A stretch of DNA of 64,000 nucleotides, taken from assembly GCF_002943525.1 (NCBI RefSeq), contig NZ_CP025394.1, positions 744,001 to 808,000 of the forward strand. Reading direction: 5' to 3'. The stretch's first letter is position 1, and every line of letters begins with the position of its first letter. Source of the DNA: Kitasatospora sp. MMS16-BH015 (GTDB lineage: Bacteria > Actinomycetota > Actinomycetes > Streptomycetales > Streptomycetaceae). The notes beneath the pieces are model-generated. The model was given only the letters and a program-made list of their open reading frames with translations, did not search any database and was not told the DNA's origin. This document shows, piece after piece, positions 26,522-34,723 of this stretch. The position numbers were made by a program, and so were the translations under genes.

Positions 26522-29211
26522 AACGGCCCGTTGTCACCGCCGCCGTCCTTGGGCGCAGGTGAGGTGCGGATCAGGGCGTCGTGGTCCAGGTCCCACCAGA
26601 CCAGGTGGTCCAGCACCCGGGCCACGATCCGGGTCCCGTCCACCGACATCGACGGACGCAGGCCCTTGTCGGCTCCGACGGACGCGCCCGGTGCCGCCGG
26701 AAGGGGCCGGAGCTGCCCGACCGGCTGCCCGCCCTCGGCGTCGACGTGAAACCACACCGCCTTGCCGTCCTCCTGGAGGTAGGCAGCCCGCCGACCGTCC
26801 TCGGAGACCATCGGGTACTGCACCTGGCCGACCGAGGGCACCTGGAAGCTGCGGACGGTGCCGGTGGCGGCATGGACGAAGAGCGTCGCGCGGCCGTCGT
26901 AGGAGCTGGCCAGCACCACGTTGCCGTCGCGGCTCGTCACCACGTGGCCGACCGTGCCCAGCAGGCCCGAGACCAGCCTCCCGTCACCGGAGTAGGCGAG
27001 GTACGTGCGCAGGAGTTGGTTGCGGGCCTCCTGGGTCGGCGAGGTCCGGTAGGCCGCGATCGCCAGCATGACCGAGCGGGCGGGGTCGCTGGACGCGACG
27101 TCCACCGAGGCCTGGGCCAGCGCCCGGGAGGTGGCCATGGACTCCCGGACACTGCTCTCCCGGCGGGACGCCACCAGCAGGGTACTGCTGACCAGGGCGA
27201 GGGCGGTCAGGACGGCGACCACGGACACCACGGCTCGGCGACGGCGGGTCCGGGCGCGGCGGTGGGCCCGTACGGCAGCCAGGTGGGCGAGTTCGGCCGC
27301 GCTCAGGTCGGCGCTCCGTTCGGTCTCCCACCGCCCGGCGGGATCCGGCAGGGTGATCGCCGGCGGTGCCGTGCGGCCCGACTCCTCCCGGACGGCCAGG
27401 TCGCGGCGCAGCGATTCCAGCCATTCCAGGAAGGCACGGTCCTCCGTCACCCAGTGGGCGAGCCGCTCCCAACCGTTGATCAGCGCCTCGTGGGCGAGTT
27501 CCACCGTCTCTTCGCCCTCGGCGTTGCGCCCGGTGACCAGCAGGCGGGTGGTCGCGAGCTGCTGGGCGATCCGCCACTCCTCCTCGCCGAGTTCACCGCG
27601 CAGGGCCGTACGGCGGGTCGCGGCCGCGGCGCCGATCGGGACGCGGATCAGTCGGGTGAACAGGCGGCGGGCGGCAGCTTCGTCCGCGGCCCGGAGCTGC
27701 TCCGCCCACACCTGGTCCGCGTGCGCGCTCAATGCGCCGGTGACACCACCGAGTTCCCGGTAGGCCTGATAGCTCAGCAAGCCGCCGCGCTGGCCCTGCC
27801 AGAGCAGGTCGAGGGTGAAGCCGAGCAGTGGCAGAGCACCCGGCTCGGTGCCGGTGTCCTCCAGGATGCGGTCGACCAGGGCGGGTTCGTACCGCACTCC
27901 GGGGGTCGCGTCGATCGGGGCGGCCACCACCTCGCGAAGCCGGTCGGGGCCGAGCGGCCCGAGCGCGTGGATGCGCCGGCTGAGGAGCGGGCCCAACCGG
28001 GGGTGGGCCAGCACGAGTTCGAGGAAGTCGGCCCGCAGGGTGGTCAGGACACGGACGGTACGCGGCAGCGCCTCGTCGAACAGCACCTCGGCCAGCCCGT
28101 CGACGGCGGCGGGGGCGAGGGCCAGCAGCTCCTCGAACTGGTCCACCACCACCAGCAGCCGGTCACAGTCGCGCACCTCCAGCACCCGGGCCACCACGTC
28201 GGCCAGTCCGCCGCCGGCCAGCCGCTCCGCCAGCTCGGCGATCCAGGTCAGCCGTCGGGTCTCCGGGGCCTGTGGCAGTCCGGGGTCCAGCAACGGCAGG
28301 AGCCCGGCGGCGAGGGCGGTCAGCGGGCTGCTGCCCGAGGCGGGTCGCACCACCACCACCTCGGCACCCGTCGCCCGGAGCAGCGGGACGACCCCGGCCA
28401 GGGCCACCGACGACTTCCCGGATCCGGAGGCACCGACGATGCTCACCCACTGCTCGGCGAGCAGCGCCGAGGCCAGCTCCGCGCTCTCGGCCCGCCTGCC
28501 GTGGAACAACGCGGCGTCCGCCTCCCGGTACGCGGCCAGCCCGCGGAACGGGGAGGGCGGCAGGGCCAGCTCGCGCAACTCGGGCCAGGCCCGAAGCAGC
28601 CCGGCGGTGGGGATCAGATAGCTGACCGGTGGCAGACCCGACTCGGCGACCGCCATCATGCCGACCACGCCGACGAGTTGCTCATCCCAGGCCGGGCCAC
28701 CACTGAAGCCCCGGGAGACCGGGTAGCCCCGCCCCGCGAGATCGGCCTGCACCCACCCGTGGGCCTGCTCCGCCCGCAGCACACCCGCGTGCCAGACCCC
28801 ACCCGGGCGGCCGGCCGGGAAACCGAAGGCGCGGACGGGGTGCTCCCAGACCTCCTCCGCCTCGATCAGCCGCACCGGCCGGCCACCGGGCAGCGGGACC
28901 TCCAACCGCAGCACCGCCACGTCCCCACCGCCGGACACCCGGGCCGGCAGCCAGCGTTCGACGCTCGCGGCCACGCCCGCACCGTCCGCATCGGCGACAG
29001 CCCGCAACGGCAGATCCACCTCCAGCCGGGCGGCAGTCGCCGGCCGCTCCTGCGGCCGCAGCCCGAGGGCCGCCGACACCACGTGCGCACAGGTCAACGC
29101 CAGGTCCGGAGCGACCAGGAAGCCCAACCCCACCGCCTCGCCCCGACCGTCCCGCACCCGCAGCACCGCCGAGTTGAGGGCCTTCGGGCCGATCCCCTCG
29201 GCCGGGCTCAT
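26329..29211 (-). CDS. Trypsin-like protease/nSTAND1 NTPase, frameshifted before its propeller end
   Basis: The intact part holds an N-terminal trypsin-like domain with a full triad (H43 in TCAHVVSA, D97 in GGDVAVLRL, S170 in RGFSGGPAW), then an nSTAND1 NTPase: Walker A GASGSGKSS (260-268), Walker B LLVVVDQFEEL (352-362), and the ELAHEALINGWERL signature (571-584). A basic RRARTRRRR stretch and a membrane helix (about 660-682) precede a beta-propeller that is cut at codon 924; the last 36 residues are out of frame. This architecture belongs to STAND-type biological conflict proteins, in which ligand sensing by the propeller is thought to trigger the NTPase and protease. The start ATG overlaps the Trypco1 gene stop (ATGA). 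Confidence 0.88.
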   Translation of the reverse strand: MSPAEGIGPKALNSAVLRVRDGRGEAVGLGFLVAPDLALTCAHVVSAALGLRPQERPATAARLEVDLPLRAVADADGAGVAASVERWLPARVSGGGDVAVLRLEVPLPGGRPVRLIEAEEVWEHPVRAFGFPAGRPGGVWHAGVLRAEQAHGWVQADLAGRGYPVSRGFSGGPAWDEQLVGVVGMMAVAESGLPPVSYLIPTAGLLRAWPELRELALPPSPFRGLAAYREADAALFHGRRAESAELASALLAEQWVSIVGASGSGKSSVALAGVVPLLRATGAEVVVVRPASGSSPLTALAAGLLPLLDPGLPQAPETRRLTWIAELAERLAGGGLADVVARVLEVRDCDRLLVVVDQFEELLALAPAAVDGLAEVLFDEALPRTVRVLTTLRADFLELVLAHPRLGPLLSRRIHALGPLGPDRLREVVAAPIDATPGVRYEPALVDRILEDTGTEPGALPLLGFTLDLLWQGQRGGLLSYQAYRELGGVTGALSAHADQVWAEQLRAADEAAARRLFTRLIRVPIGAAAATRRTALRGELGEEEWRIAQQLATTRLLVTGRNAEGEETVELAHEALINGWERLAHWVTEDRAFLEWLESLRRDLAVREESGRTAPPAITLPDPAGRWETERSADLSAAELAHLAAVRAHRRARTRRRRAVVSVVAVLTALALVSSTLLVASRRESSVRESMATSRALAQASVDVASSDPARSVMLAIAAYRTSPTQEARNQLLRTYLAYSGDGRLVSGLLGTVGHVVTSRDGNVVLASSYDGRATLFVHAATGTVRSFQVPSVGQVQYPMVSEDGRRAAYLQEDGKAVWFHVDAEGGQPVGQLRPLPAAPGASVGADKGLRPSMSVDGTRIVARVLDHLVWWDLDHDALIRTSPAPKDGGGDNGPLWVGADDRTLLLRRTGGGKDNSGLLAYDRTPVPPALSSRGWMTSSSPPTAPQPSYVAAAPTRRR
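26440..26440 (-). other. Frameshift point in the nSTAND1 gene
   Basis: On the reverse strand codon 924 (GAC, 26442-26440) is followed by CGG in the current frame; reading GAC CCG GAC instead joins smoothly to the downstream propeller. The defect equals loss of one C from a CCC run. No slippery heptamer precedes it, so programmed frameshifting is unlikely. Confidence 0.8.
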
Positions 29212-29609
29212 GCCGTCGGCTCCGCCTGCGCGGTGCCGGTGGCCGAGGCCGGGCTCTCATCCGACGAGGGGGGTGCCGCCGACGGGCGGTGCCAGGTGAG
29301 CGAGACCTTGAAGTTGGCCTGGGCCGCCGTGCTGGAGATGATCACGTCGGCCGCAGCCGAGAGCGACACCCCGAACTCCAGGCCGAGCTCGTCGGGCGCG
29401 TGCACCATCCCACGGAAGCCGTCGACGAAGCCCTGCGCGACCGGCCGGATCCCGGCCACCATCTCCCCGAGCGAACGGGTGGCCCGGGCCACCACCTGCC
29501 CCGGCCGCGCCACCTGGACCAGCCCGTCCTCGCCGGCCGGCGAGATCTCGACCCGCACCAAGTCCTGCGCCCCGCCGCCGACATCGACGGGCAACTCCAC
29601 GTGGTACAC
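29208..29609 (-). CDS. Trypsin-co-occurring domain protein (Trypco1, CU044_2847-like)
   Basis: A 133-residue protein starting at a GTG after GGGGGAGGCGTC, a strong ribosome binding site. It reads YHVELPVDVGGG...VRVEISPAGEDGLVQVARPG, then RATRSLGEMVAGIRPVAQGFVDGFRGMVHAPDELGLEFGVSLSAAADVIISS, ending with ANFKVSLTWHRPS. The pattern 'D..EFG..L......I......ANFKV.L.W' is the signature of Trypco1 domains, known for sitting beside trypsin and nSTAND genes in predicted conflict systems. Its 4-nt overlap with the trypsin-nSTAND1 gene confirms one operon. It may be the protease substrate, adaptor or trigger. The open frame extends far upstream only as an antisense shadow of the next methyltransferase. 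Confidence 0.85.
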   Translation of the reverse strand: MYHVELPVDVGGGAQDLVRVEISPAGEDGLVQVARPGQVVARATRSLGEMVAGIRPVAQGFVDGFRGMVHAPDELGLEFGVSLSAAADVIISSTAAQANFKVSLTWHRPSAAPPSSDESPASATGTAQAEPTA

Positions 29610-29735
29610 GACGCCTCCCCCTGAGACCTCCCGGCCCTCCGCCGGGAAGGTCGCGCCCGAACGTACAGCAGCACGCGGAGCGTCGGGTACCGAACACGGA
29701 AACGCCCGGCTTGACCCGGCCGGTAGGTTGCGATC

Positions 29736-30557
29736 ATGGACGAACAGAGCGAGCAGCACCACGAACAGGGCGGGACCGGCGCGGGTGGCCGGAGGGCCGA
29801 CGGCAGTGCCGGGGACACCGACTACGGCCGGATCGGCGCCGGCTACACCGACTACCGGCAGCCGGATCCGCGGATCGCGGCGGCGATCCGGCGGGCCCTC
29901 GGGGAGGCGAAGACGGTGCTCAACGTCGGGGCCGGGGCCGGGTCGTACGAGCCCACCGACGCCGAGGTGACGGCGGTGGAGCCCTCCGCCTCGATGCGGG
30001 CGCAGCGGCCCGCCCACCTGCCGGCCGCCGTGGACGCGGTGGCGGAGCGGCTGCCGTTCGAGGACGACGCGTTCGACGCCGCGATGACCACCTTCAGCGT
30101 GCACCAGTGGAGCGATGTCCGGGCGGGGCTGCGGGAGTTGCGCCGGGTCACCCGAGGGCCAGTGGTGGTCCTGACCTGCGACCCGGCACTGGTACGGGAG
30201 TTCTGGCTGTACGAGTACGCGCCGCTGGTGCTGGACACCGAGGCCCGGCGCTACCCGGCCGTCGCCGAGCTGGCCGAGGCGCTCGGCGGGGAGGTGACGG
30301 TCGAGCCGGTGGTGATCCCGGCCGACTGCACCGACGGCTTCAACGAGGCGTACTTCGCCCGCCCCGAGCGGCTGTTGGACCCGGGTGCCCGGCAGGCCTG
30401 CTCGGCCTGGAGCTTCGTCGAGCCCCAGGTGCGGGAGGAGTACACCGAGCGCCTGGCCGAGGCGATCGCCTCCGGCGCCTGGGATGAGCGGCACGGCGCC
30501 CTCCGCGACCTCCCGGGCTACGACGGTTCGCTGGTCCTGGTCCGCGCCCTCCCCTGA
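29736..30557 (+). CDS. SAM-dependent methyltransferase
   Basis: 273 residues. After an acidic, Gln/His/Gly-rich leader of about 28 residues (MDEQSEQHHEQGG) the catalytic domain begins at DYGRIGAGYTDYRQPDPRI. Motif I is VLNVGAGAGSYEP, followed by VTAVEPSASMRAQR, and motif IV is FDAAMTTFSVHQWSDV; this is the UbiE/Coq5-like small-molecule group. It is divergent from the conflict operon, 126 bp away, with no sign of shared function. A TAGGTT box (29724-29729) 6 bp before the ATG suggests a leaderless message. Confidence 0.85.
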   Translation: MDEQSEQHHEQGGTGAGGRRADGSAGDTDYGRIGAGYTDYRQPDPRIAAAIRRALGEAKTVLNVGAGAGSYEPTDAEVTAVEPSASMRAQRPAHLPAAVDAVAERLPFEDDAFDAAMTTFSVHQWSDVRAGLRELRRVTRGPVVVLTCDPALVREFWLYEYAPLVLDTEARRYPAVAELAEALGGEVTVEPVVIPADCTDGFNEAYFARPERLLDPGARQACSAWSFVEPQVREEYTERLAEAIASGAWDERHGALRDLPGYDGSLVLVRALP

Positions 30558-30569
30558 GCGGGTCCGAGC

Positions 30570-30598
30570 CCGTGGCCGGCCCGGTCGGCCGGCCACGG
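30570..30598. terminator. Terminator between the methyltransferase and the dpp operon
   Basis: CCGTGGCCGGCC (30570-30581) and GGCCGGCCACGG (30587-30598) form a perfect 12-bp stem with a 5-nt loop. It lies 12 bp after the methyltransferase stop and about 80 bp downstream of the last dpp gene, which converges on it, so it may serve both. Confidence 0.8.
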
Positions 30599-30633
30599 CA
30601 CCGCCCCGGAACGAGCCGCTCAGACCTGCGCCC

Positions 30634-30699
30634 GCTCCGCCGCGCTCTGTCAGATGTCGCGCTCCGCCGCGCTCTGTTAGATGTCGCGCTCCGCCGCGA
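30634..30699. repeat. 27-bp tandem duplication across the dppF stop codon
   Basis: Two copies of a 27-bp unit (30634-30660 and 30661-30687) differ at one base and are followed by a partial third (30688-30699). On the reverse strand each unit encodes the end of DppF (AERDI) plus the stop and the next bases. The copy in use has TAA, the copy beyond it TGA. Confidence 0.85.
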
Positions 30700-31684
30700 A
30701 GTGGCAGGCCGAGTGGTGCAGCGCCTCCCCCGCCATCCCCTCGGGGACGGCGAGCAGCGGTTCCTCCTCGCCGCACCGCGGCTGCGCCTTCCAGCAGCGG
30801 GTCCGGAAGCGGCAGCCGGAGGGCGGGTTGGCCGGGGAGGGGAGGTCGCCGGAGAGGATGATCCGCTGCCGGTCCGCCCGGCCGACCGGGTCCGGGACGG
30901 GGACGGCGGAGAGCAGGGCCTGGGTGTAGGGGTGGGTCGGGTGCTCGTAGATCTGTTCCTCGGTGCCGATCTCGACCATCTTGCCGAGGTACATCACCCC
31001 GACCCGGTCCGAGATGTGGCGGACGATCGAGAGGTCGTGCGCTATGAAGAGGTACGAGAGGTCGAACTCGCTCTGCAGCTGGTCCAGCAGGTTGATCACC
31101 TGGGCCTGGACCGAGACGTCCAGCGCGGAGACCGGTTCGTCGCAGATAATGATCTCCGGCTTGAGCGCCAACCCCCGTGCGATGCCGATGCGTTGGCGCT
31201 GCCCGCCGGAGAACTGGTGCGGATAGCGGTTGATGTACTCGGGGTTGAGGCCGACCACCGCCAGCAGGTCCTGAACCGCCTTGCGGCGGCTCCCCTTCGG
31301 CGCCACCTCCGGATGGATCTCGAACGGTTCGCCGATGATGTCGCCGACCGTCATCCGGGGGTTGAGCGAGGTGTAGGGGTCCTGGAAGACCAGCTGGATG
31401 TTGCGGCGCACCGCTTTGAGCGCCCTGCCGCTCAGGCCGGTGATGTCCTGGCCCTTGTAATGCACCTGGCCCGCCGTCGCCCGCTCCAGGTTCATCAGCA
31501 CCTTGGCGACCGTGGACTTCCCGCAGCCCGACTCGCCGACGAGGCCGAGCGTCTCGCCCCGGTGCAGGTCGAAGGAGATCCCGTCCACCGCCTGCACCGC
31601 GCCGATCCGGCGCTTGAAGACGATGCCCTGGGTCAGCGGGAAGTGCTTGACCAGGCCGTCGACCCTCAGGATGGGCTCAGCCAC
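30677..31684 (-). CDS. dppF: Dipeptide/oligopeptide ABC transporter ATPase (second)
   Basis: 335 residues, the second ATPase of a peptide-uptake ABC system in the cytoplasmic membrane. Walker A is GLVGESGCGKSTVAKVLM, the signature SGGQRQRIGIARGLAL, Walker B IIICDEPVSALDVS and the switch His in LFIAHDLS. The C-terminal oligopeptide/dipeptide domain has the CRFRTRCWKAQPRCGEEEP cysteine set, which often binds an Fe-S cluster in this family. Its GTG start overlaps dppD by 8 nt. Length is normal. Last gene of the five-gene operon. Confidence 0.9.
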   Translation of the reverse strand: MAEPILRVDGLVKHFPLTQGIVFKRRIGAVQAVDGISFDLHRGETLGLVGESGCGKSTVAKVLMNLERATAGQVHYKGQDITGLSGRALKAVRRNIQLVFQDPYTSLNPRMTVGDIIGEPFEIHPEVAPKGSRRKAVQDLLAVVGLNPEYINRYPHQFSGGQRQRIGIARGLALKPEIIICDEPVSALDVSVQAQVINLLDQLQSEFDLSYLFIAHDLSIVRHISDRVGVMYLGKMVEIGTEEQIYEHPTHPYTQALLSAVPVPDPVGRADRQRIILSGDLPSPANPPSGCRFRTRCWKAQPRCGEEEPLLAVPEGMAGEALHHSACHFAAERDI

Positions 31685-32711
31685 GGTGGGTCTCCTTCCA
31701 GAAGTGGCAGGCGCTGTGCCGCCCGGCCAGGCCGATGCCCTCCTCGTCCGACACCGCCTGGAGCAGCGGCAGTTCCTCCCGGCACCGGTCGGCGGCCTGC
31801 TCGCAGCGCGGGTTGAACGCGCAACCGGCCGGGATCTGCAGCAGGCTGGGCGGCAGCCCCTGGATGGCGTACAGGTCCTGGCCGCGCTGGTCGAGCCGGG
31901 GGATCGAACGGAGCAGGCCCTTGGTGTACGGATGCGCGGGCCGGGCGTACAGCTCGTACACCGGGGCGGTCTCGACGATCCTCCCGGCGTACATCACCGC
32001 GATCTTGTCGGCCACGTCCGCCACCACGCCGAGGTCGTGGGTGATCAGGATCAGGCCCATCCGGTACTCGGCCTGCAACTCCGCCAACAGGTCCATCACC
32101 TGGGCCTGCACGGTCACGTCGAGCGCCGTGGTGGGCTCGTCCGCGATGATCAGATCCGGCCCGAGGGCCAGCGCCATCGCGATCATGATGCGCTGGCGCA
32201 TGCCGCCGGAGAACTGGTGCGGGTAGTCGCCCACCCGCTGCCGGGCCGCCGGGATCCGCACCCGGTCCATCAGCTCGACCGCCTTGGCGAGGGAGTCCCG
32301 CTTCGACATCCCCTCGTGCACGCGGAAGACCTCGCCGAGCTGCCACCCCACCGAGAAGACCGGGTTGAGCGCGGAGAGCGCGTCCTGGAAGATCATGGCG
32401 ATCTTCCGGCCCCGGACGGACCGGCGCTGCTCCGCCGGCATGGCGAGCAGGTCCTCGCCCCGGTAGCGCACCTGGCCGCCGGTGATCCGCCCGGGCGGGG
32501 TGTCCAGGATGCCCATGATGGCCTGCGCGGTGACCGACTTGCCGGAGCCGGATTCGCCGAGCACCGCCAGCGTCTCGCCCGCGTCCACGCTGTAGCTGAC
32601 GCCGTTGACGGCCTTGGCGATCCCGTCGCGGGTCTTGAACTCCACCTGCAGGCCGTCGACTTCGAGCAGCGGCGGCCCGGCCGCCGGAGTGTCCTGCACT
32701 GACGTGCTCAT
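31677..32711 (-). CDS. dppD: Dipeptide/oligopeptide ABC transporter ATPase (first)
   Basis: 344 residues. Walker A is VLGESGSGKSVTAQAIMG, the signature SGGMRQRIMIAMALALGP, Walker B LIIADEPTTALDVTVQ, H-loop ILITHDLGV. The C-terminal part holds IPAGCAFNPRCEQAADRCREELP, the cysteine motif of the peptide transporters. It energises uptake with DppF. The gene starts 64 bp downstream of the DppC stop and overlaps dppF at its end, in keeping with one transcript. Confidence 0.9.
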   Translation of the reverse strand: MSTSVQDTPAAGPPLLEVDGLQVEFKTRDGIAKAVNGVSYSVDAGETLAVLGESGSGKSVTAQAIMGILDTPPGRITGGQVRYRGEDLLAMPAEQRRSVRGRKIAMIFQDALSALNPVFSVGWQLGEVFRVHEGMSKRDSLAKAVELMDRVRIPAARQRVGDYPHQFSGGMRQRIMIAMALALGPDLIIADEPTTALDVTVQAQVMDLLAELQAEYRMGLILITHDLGVVADVADKIAVMYAGRIVETAPVYELYARPAHPYTKGLLRSIPRLDQRGQDLYAIQGLPPSLLQIPAGCAFNPRCEQAADRCREELPLLQAVSDEEGIGLAGRHSACHFWKETHRG

Positions 32712-32775
32712 CGCCCACCCTCTTCCGCCGTCGCCGGCCCAGCCGTCGCCGCCATCACCGTCAACTCCATTCCGG

Positions 32776-33687
32776 TCACCGGAGCTTGGGGTCGAGGGCG
32801 TCGCGCACCCCGTCGCCGACGAAGATGAAGCCGAGCGTGGTCAGCACCACCGCGAGCGAGGGGAGCATCCACATGTAGTCGTCCACGCCGATGAACCCGC
32901 GCCCGGCCGCGAGCATGTTGCCCCACTCCGGCACCTCGGGGCTCACGCCGACGCCGAGGAAGGAGAGCGAGGCCTCCGCGACCACCGCCGTGCCGACGTT
33001 GAAGGTGCCGTAGATGATCACCGGCGCGATCGAGTTCGGCAGGATGTGCCGGACGATCACCCGCAGGTGCCCGGCCCCCAGCGCCCGCGCGGCGTGCACG
33101 TAGTCCATCTCCCGGGCGGAGAGCACCGAACTGCGCAGCAGGCGCGCGACGGTGGCCCAGCCGAAGATCGCGAGCGAGAGCACCACCGGCCAGATGCCGC
33201 GGCCGGTCACGGTGATGATGATGATCGCGCCGATCAGCAGCGGGAAGGCGAAGAAGATGTCCGCACCCCGCATCACCACGGTGTCGTAGGCCCGGCCGAA
33301 GTACCCGGCCAGCGCACCTAGCACGATGCCGATGATCAGGGTCAGCAGGATGGACACCAGGCCGACGATCACCGCGATCCGCGTCCCGTAGACCACCCGC
33401 GAGAGCTGGTCGCGCCCCAGCGCGTCGGTGCCGAACAGGTGGGCGCCGGTGGGGGCTTCGATGGTGTGCATGAGGTCCTGCTTGAGCGGGTCGTAGGGTG
33501 CTATCCAGGGCGCGAAGGCCGCCGTCACCAGCAGGGCGACCACCAGCACCAGGCCGAGCAGCGCCAGCCGGTTGGCGGCGAAGCGGTGCCAGACCTCCTG
33601 CCACTCCCGGACCACCCGGATCGCGGGCTCGCCGTCCGGTGCCCCGCTCGCCCGTCCGGGCGAGGCGGTCGTCGTCTCGTCAGTCAT
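32776..33687 (-). CDS. dppC: Dipeptide ABC transporter permease DppC-like
   Basis: 303 residues with about six membrane helices. An N-terminal cytoplasmic stretch (TTASPGRASGAPDGEPAIRVVREWQEVWHRF) is followed by LALLGLVLVVALLVTAAFAPW, a periplasmic segment GAHLFGTDALGRDQLSRVVYGTR typical of DppC/OppC, and the EAA loop MDYVHAARALGAGHLRVIVRHILPNSIAPVI that contacts the ATPase. The protein forms the channel with DppB, whose stop is 12 bp before this start. Confidence 0.9.
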   Translation of the reverse strand: MTDETTTASPGRASGAPDGEPAIRVVREWQEVWHRFAANRLALLGLVLVVALLVTAAFAPWIAPYDPLKQDLMHTIEAPTGAHLFGTDALGRDQLSRVVYGTRIAVIVGLVSILLTLIIGIVLGALAGYFGRAYDTVVMRGADIFFAFPLLIGAIIIITVTGRGIWPVVLSLAIFGWATVARLLRSSVLSAREMDYVHAARALGAGHLRVIVRHILPNSIAPVIIYGTFNVGTAVVAEASLSFLGVGVSPEVPEWGNMLAAGRGFIGVDDYMWMLPSLAVVLTTLGFIFVGDGVRDALDPKLR

Positions 33688-33699
33688 CTCCGCACGCCC

Positions 33700-34629
33700 T
33701 CAGCTCAGCCGGATTCGGGGGTCGAGCATCGCGTACATCAGGTCGACCACCAGGTTGAGCACCACGAAGATGCCGACGCCCCAGGTGGCCACCCCGACCA
33801 CGACCGGATTGTTCTGCTGCTGGATCGCGGTGGACATCGCCATCCCCACGCCGTCCCAGTTGAAGATGGTCTCGGTGATGATGGCGCCGCCCAGCAGGCT
33901 GCCGAACGAGATGCCGATGTAGGTGACCACCGGGATCACCGAGTTGCGCAGCACGTGCTTGAGCAGCACCTGGCGGCGCGGCACGCCCTTGGCGATGGCG
34001 GTCTTCACGTAGTCGGCCCGCAGCACCTCCAGCATCGTGCCGCGCATCAGCCGGGCGACGAGCGCCGCGTCGATGACGGCCAGCGTGATCGCGGGCAGGA
34101 TCACCTGCACCGGGTCGCTCGCGTCGCCGATCACCGGCACCCACTTGAGCTGCACGGCGAAGAGGTTGAGCAGCAGCATGCCGATCACGAAGGTGGGGAA
34201 GCCGACCAGCACGGTGGTGACGAGCGTGACGGCGGTGTCCCAGATCGAGTACCGCCGCAGGGCCGCGAGCGCACCGACCCCGGCGCCGATCAGCACGTCG
34301 AAGACGATCGCCGCGACGGCCAGTTTGGAGGTGTTGACCAGCTTCGGGCCGAGGATCTCGGAGACCGGGCGGCGCTGGATGTAGTCCTCGCCCATGTCGC
34401 CCTGGGCGAGGTGCCCGATGTACGTGACGTACTGCACGGCCAGCGGCTTGTCGAGCCCGTAGTGCTCGCGCAGCTGCTTGACCACGGCGGGGTCGCGGGC
34501 GCGCTCGCTGCCGGCCAGCGAGCCGACCGGGTCGCCCGGGATGACGAACAGGCAGGCGAAGAGGATCAGCGTCGCGCCGAGCAGCACGACGACCATCTGG
34601 CCGAGCCTTCGCAGTAGATACCTTCCCAT
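33700..34629 (-). CDS. dppB: Dipeptide ABC transporter permease DppB-like
   Basis: 309 residues. Starts at ATG 34629, seven bases after a GGGAGGG ribosome binding site: MGRYLLRRLGQMVVVLLGATLILFACLFVIPGDPV is the classic N-terminus of DppB/OppB permeases, followed by five more membrane segments, the EAA loop VLRADYVKTAIAKGVPRRQVLLKHVLRNSVIPVV and a C-terminal VVVGVATWGVGIFVVLNLVVDLMYAMLDPRIRL. A longer frame adds only MIQREGTT. Pairs with DppC. Confidence 0.9.
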   Translation of the reverse strand: MGRYLLRRLGQMVVVLLGATLILFACLFVIPGDPVGSLAGSERARDPAVVKQLREHYGLDKPLAVQYVTYIGHLAQGDMGEDYIQRRPVSEILGPKLVNTSKLAVAAIVFDVLIGAGVGALAALRRYSIWDTAVTLVTTVLVGFPTFVIGMLLLNLFAVQLKWVPVIGDASDPVQVILPAITLAVIDAALVARLMRGTMLEVLRADYVKTAIAKGVPRRQVLLKHVLRNSVIPVVTYIGISFGSLLGGAIITETIFNWDGVGMAMSTAIQQQNNPVVVGVATWGVGIFVVLNLVVDLMYAMLDPRIRLS

Positions 34630-34723
34630 GGTGGTGCCCTCCCTCTGGATCACGGCGAAGTGGCGGCCTCCGCCCCGGCCGCACCACAGGGGCTGCGGTG
34701 CGGCCGGGAGCTGCGGAGCAGCG

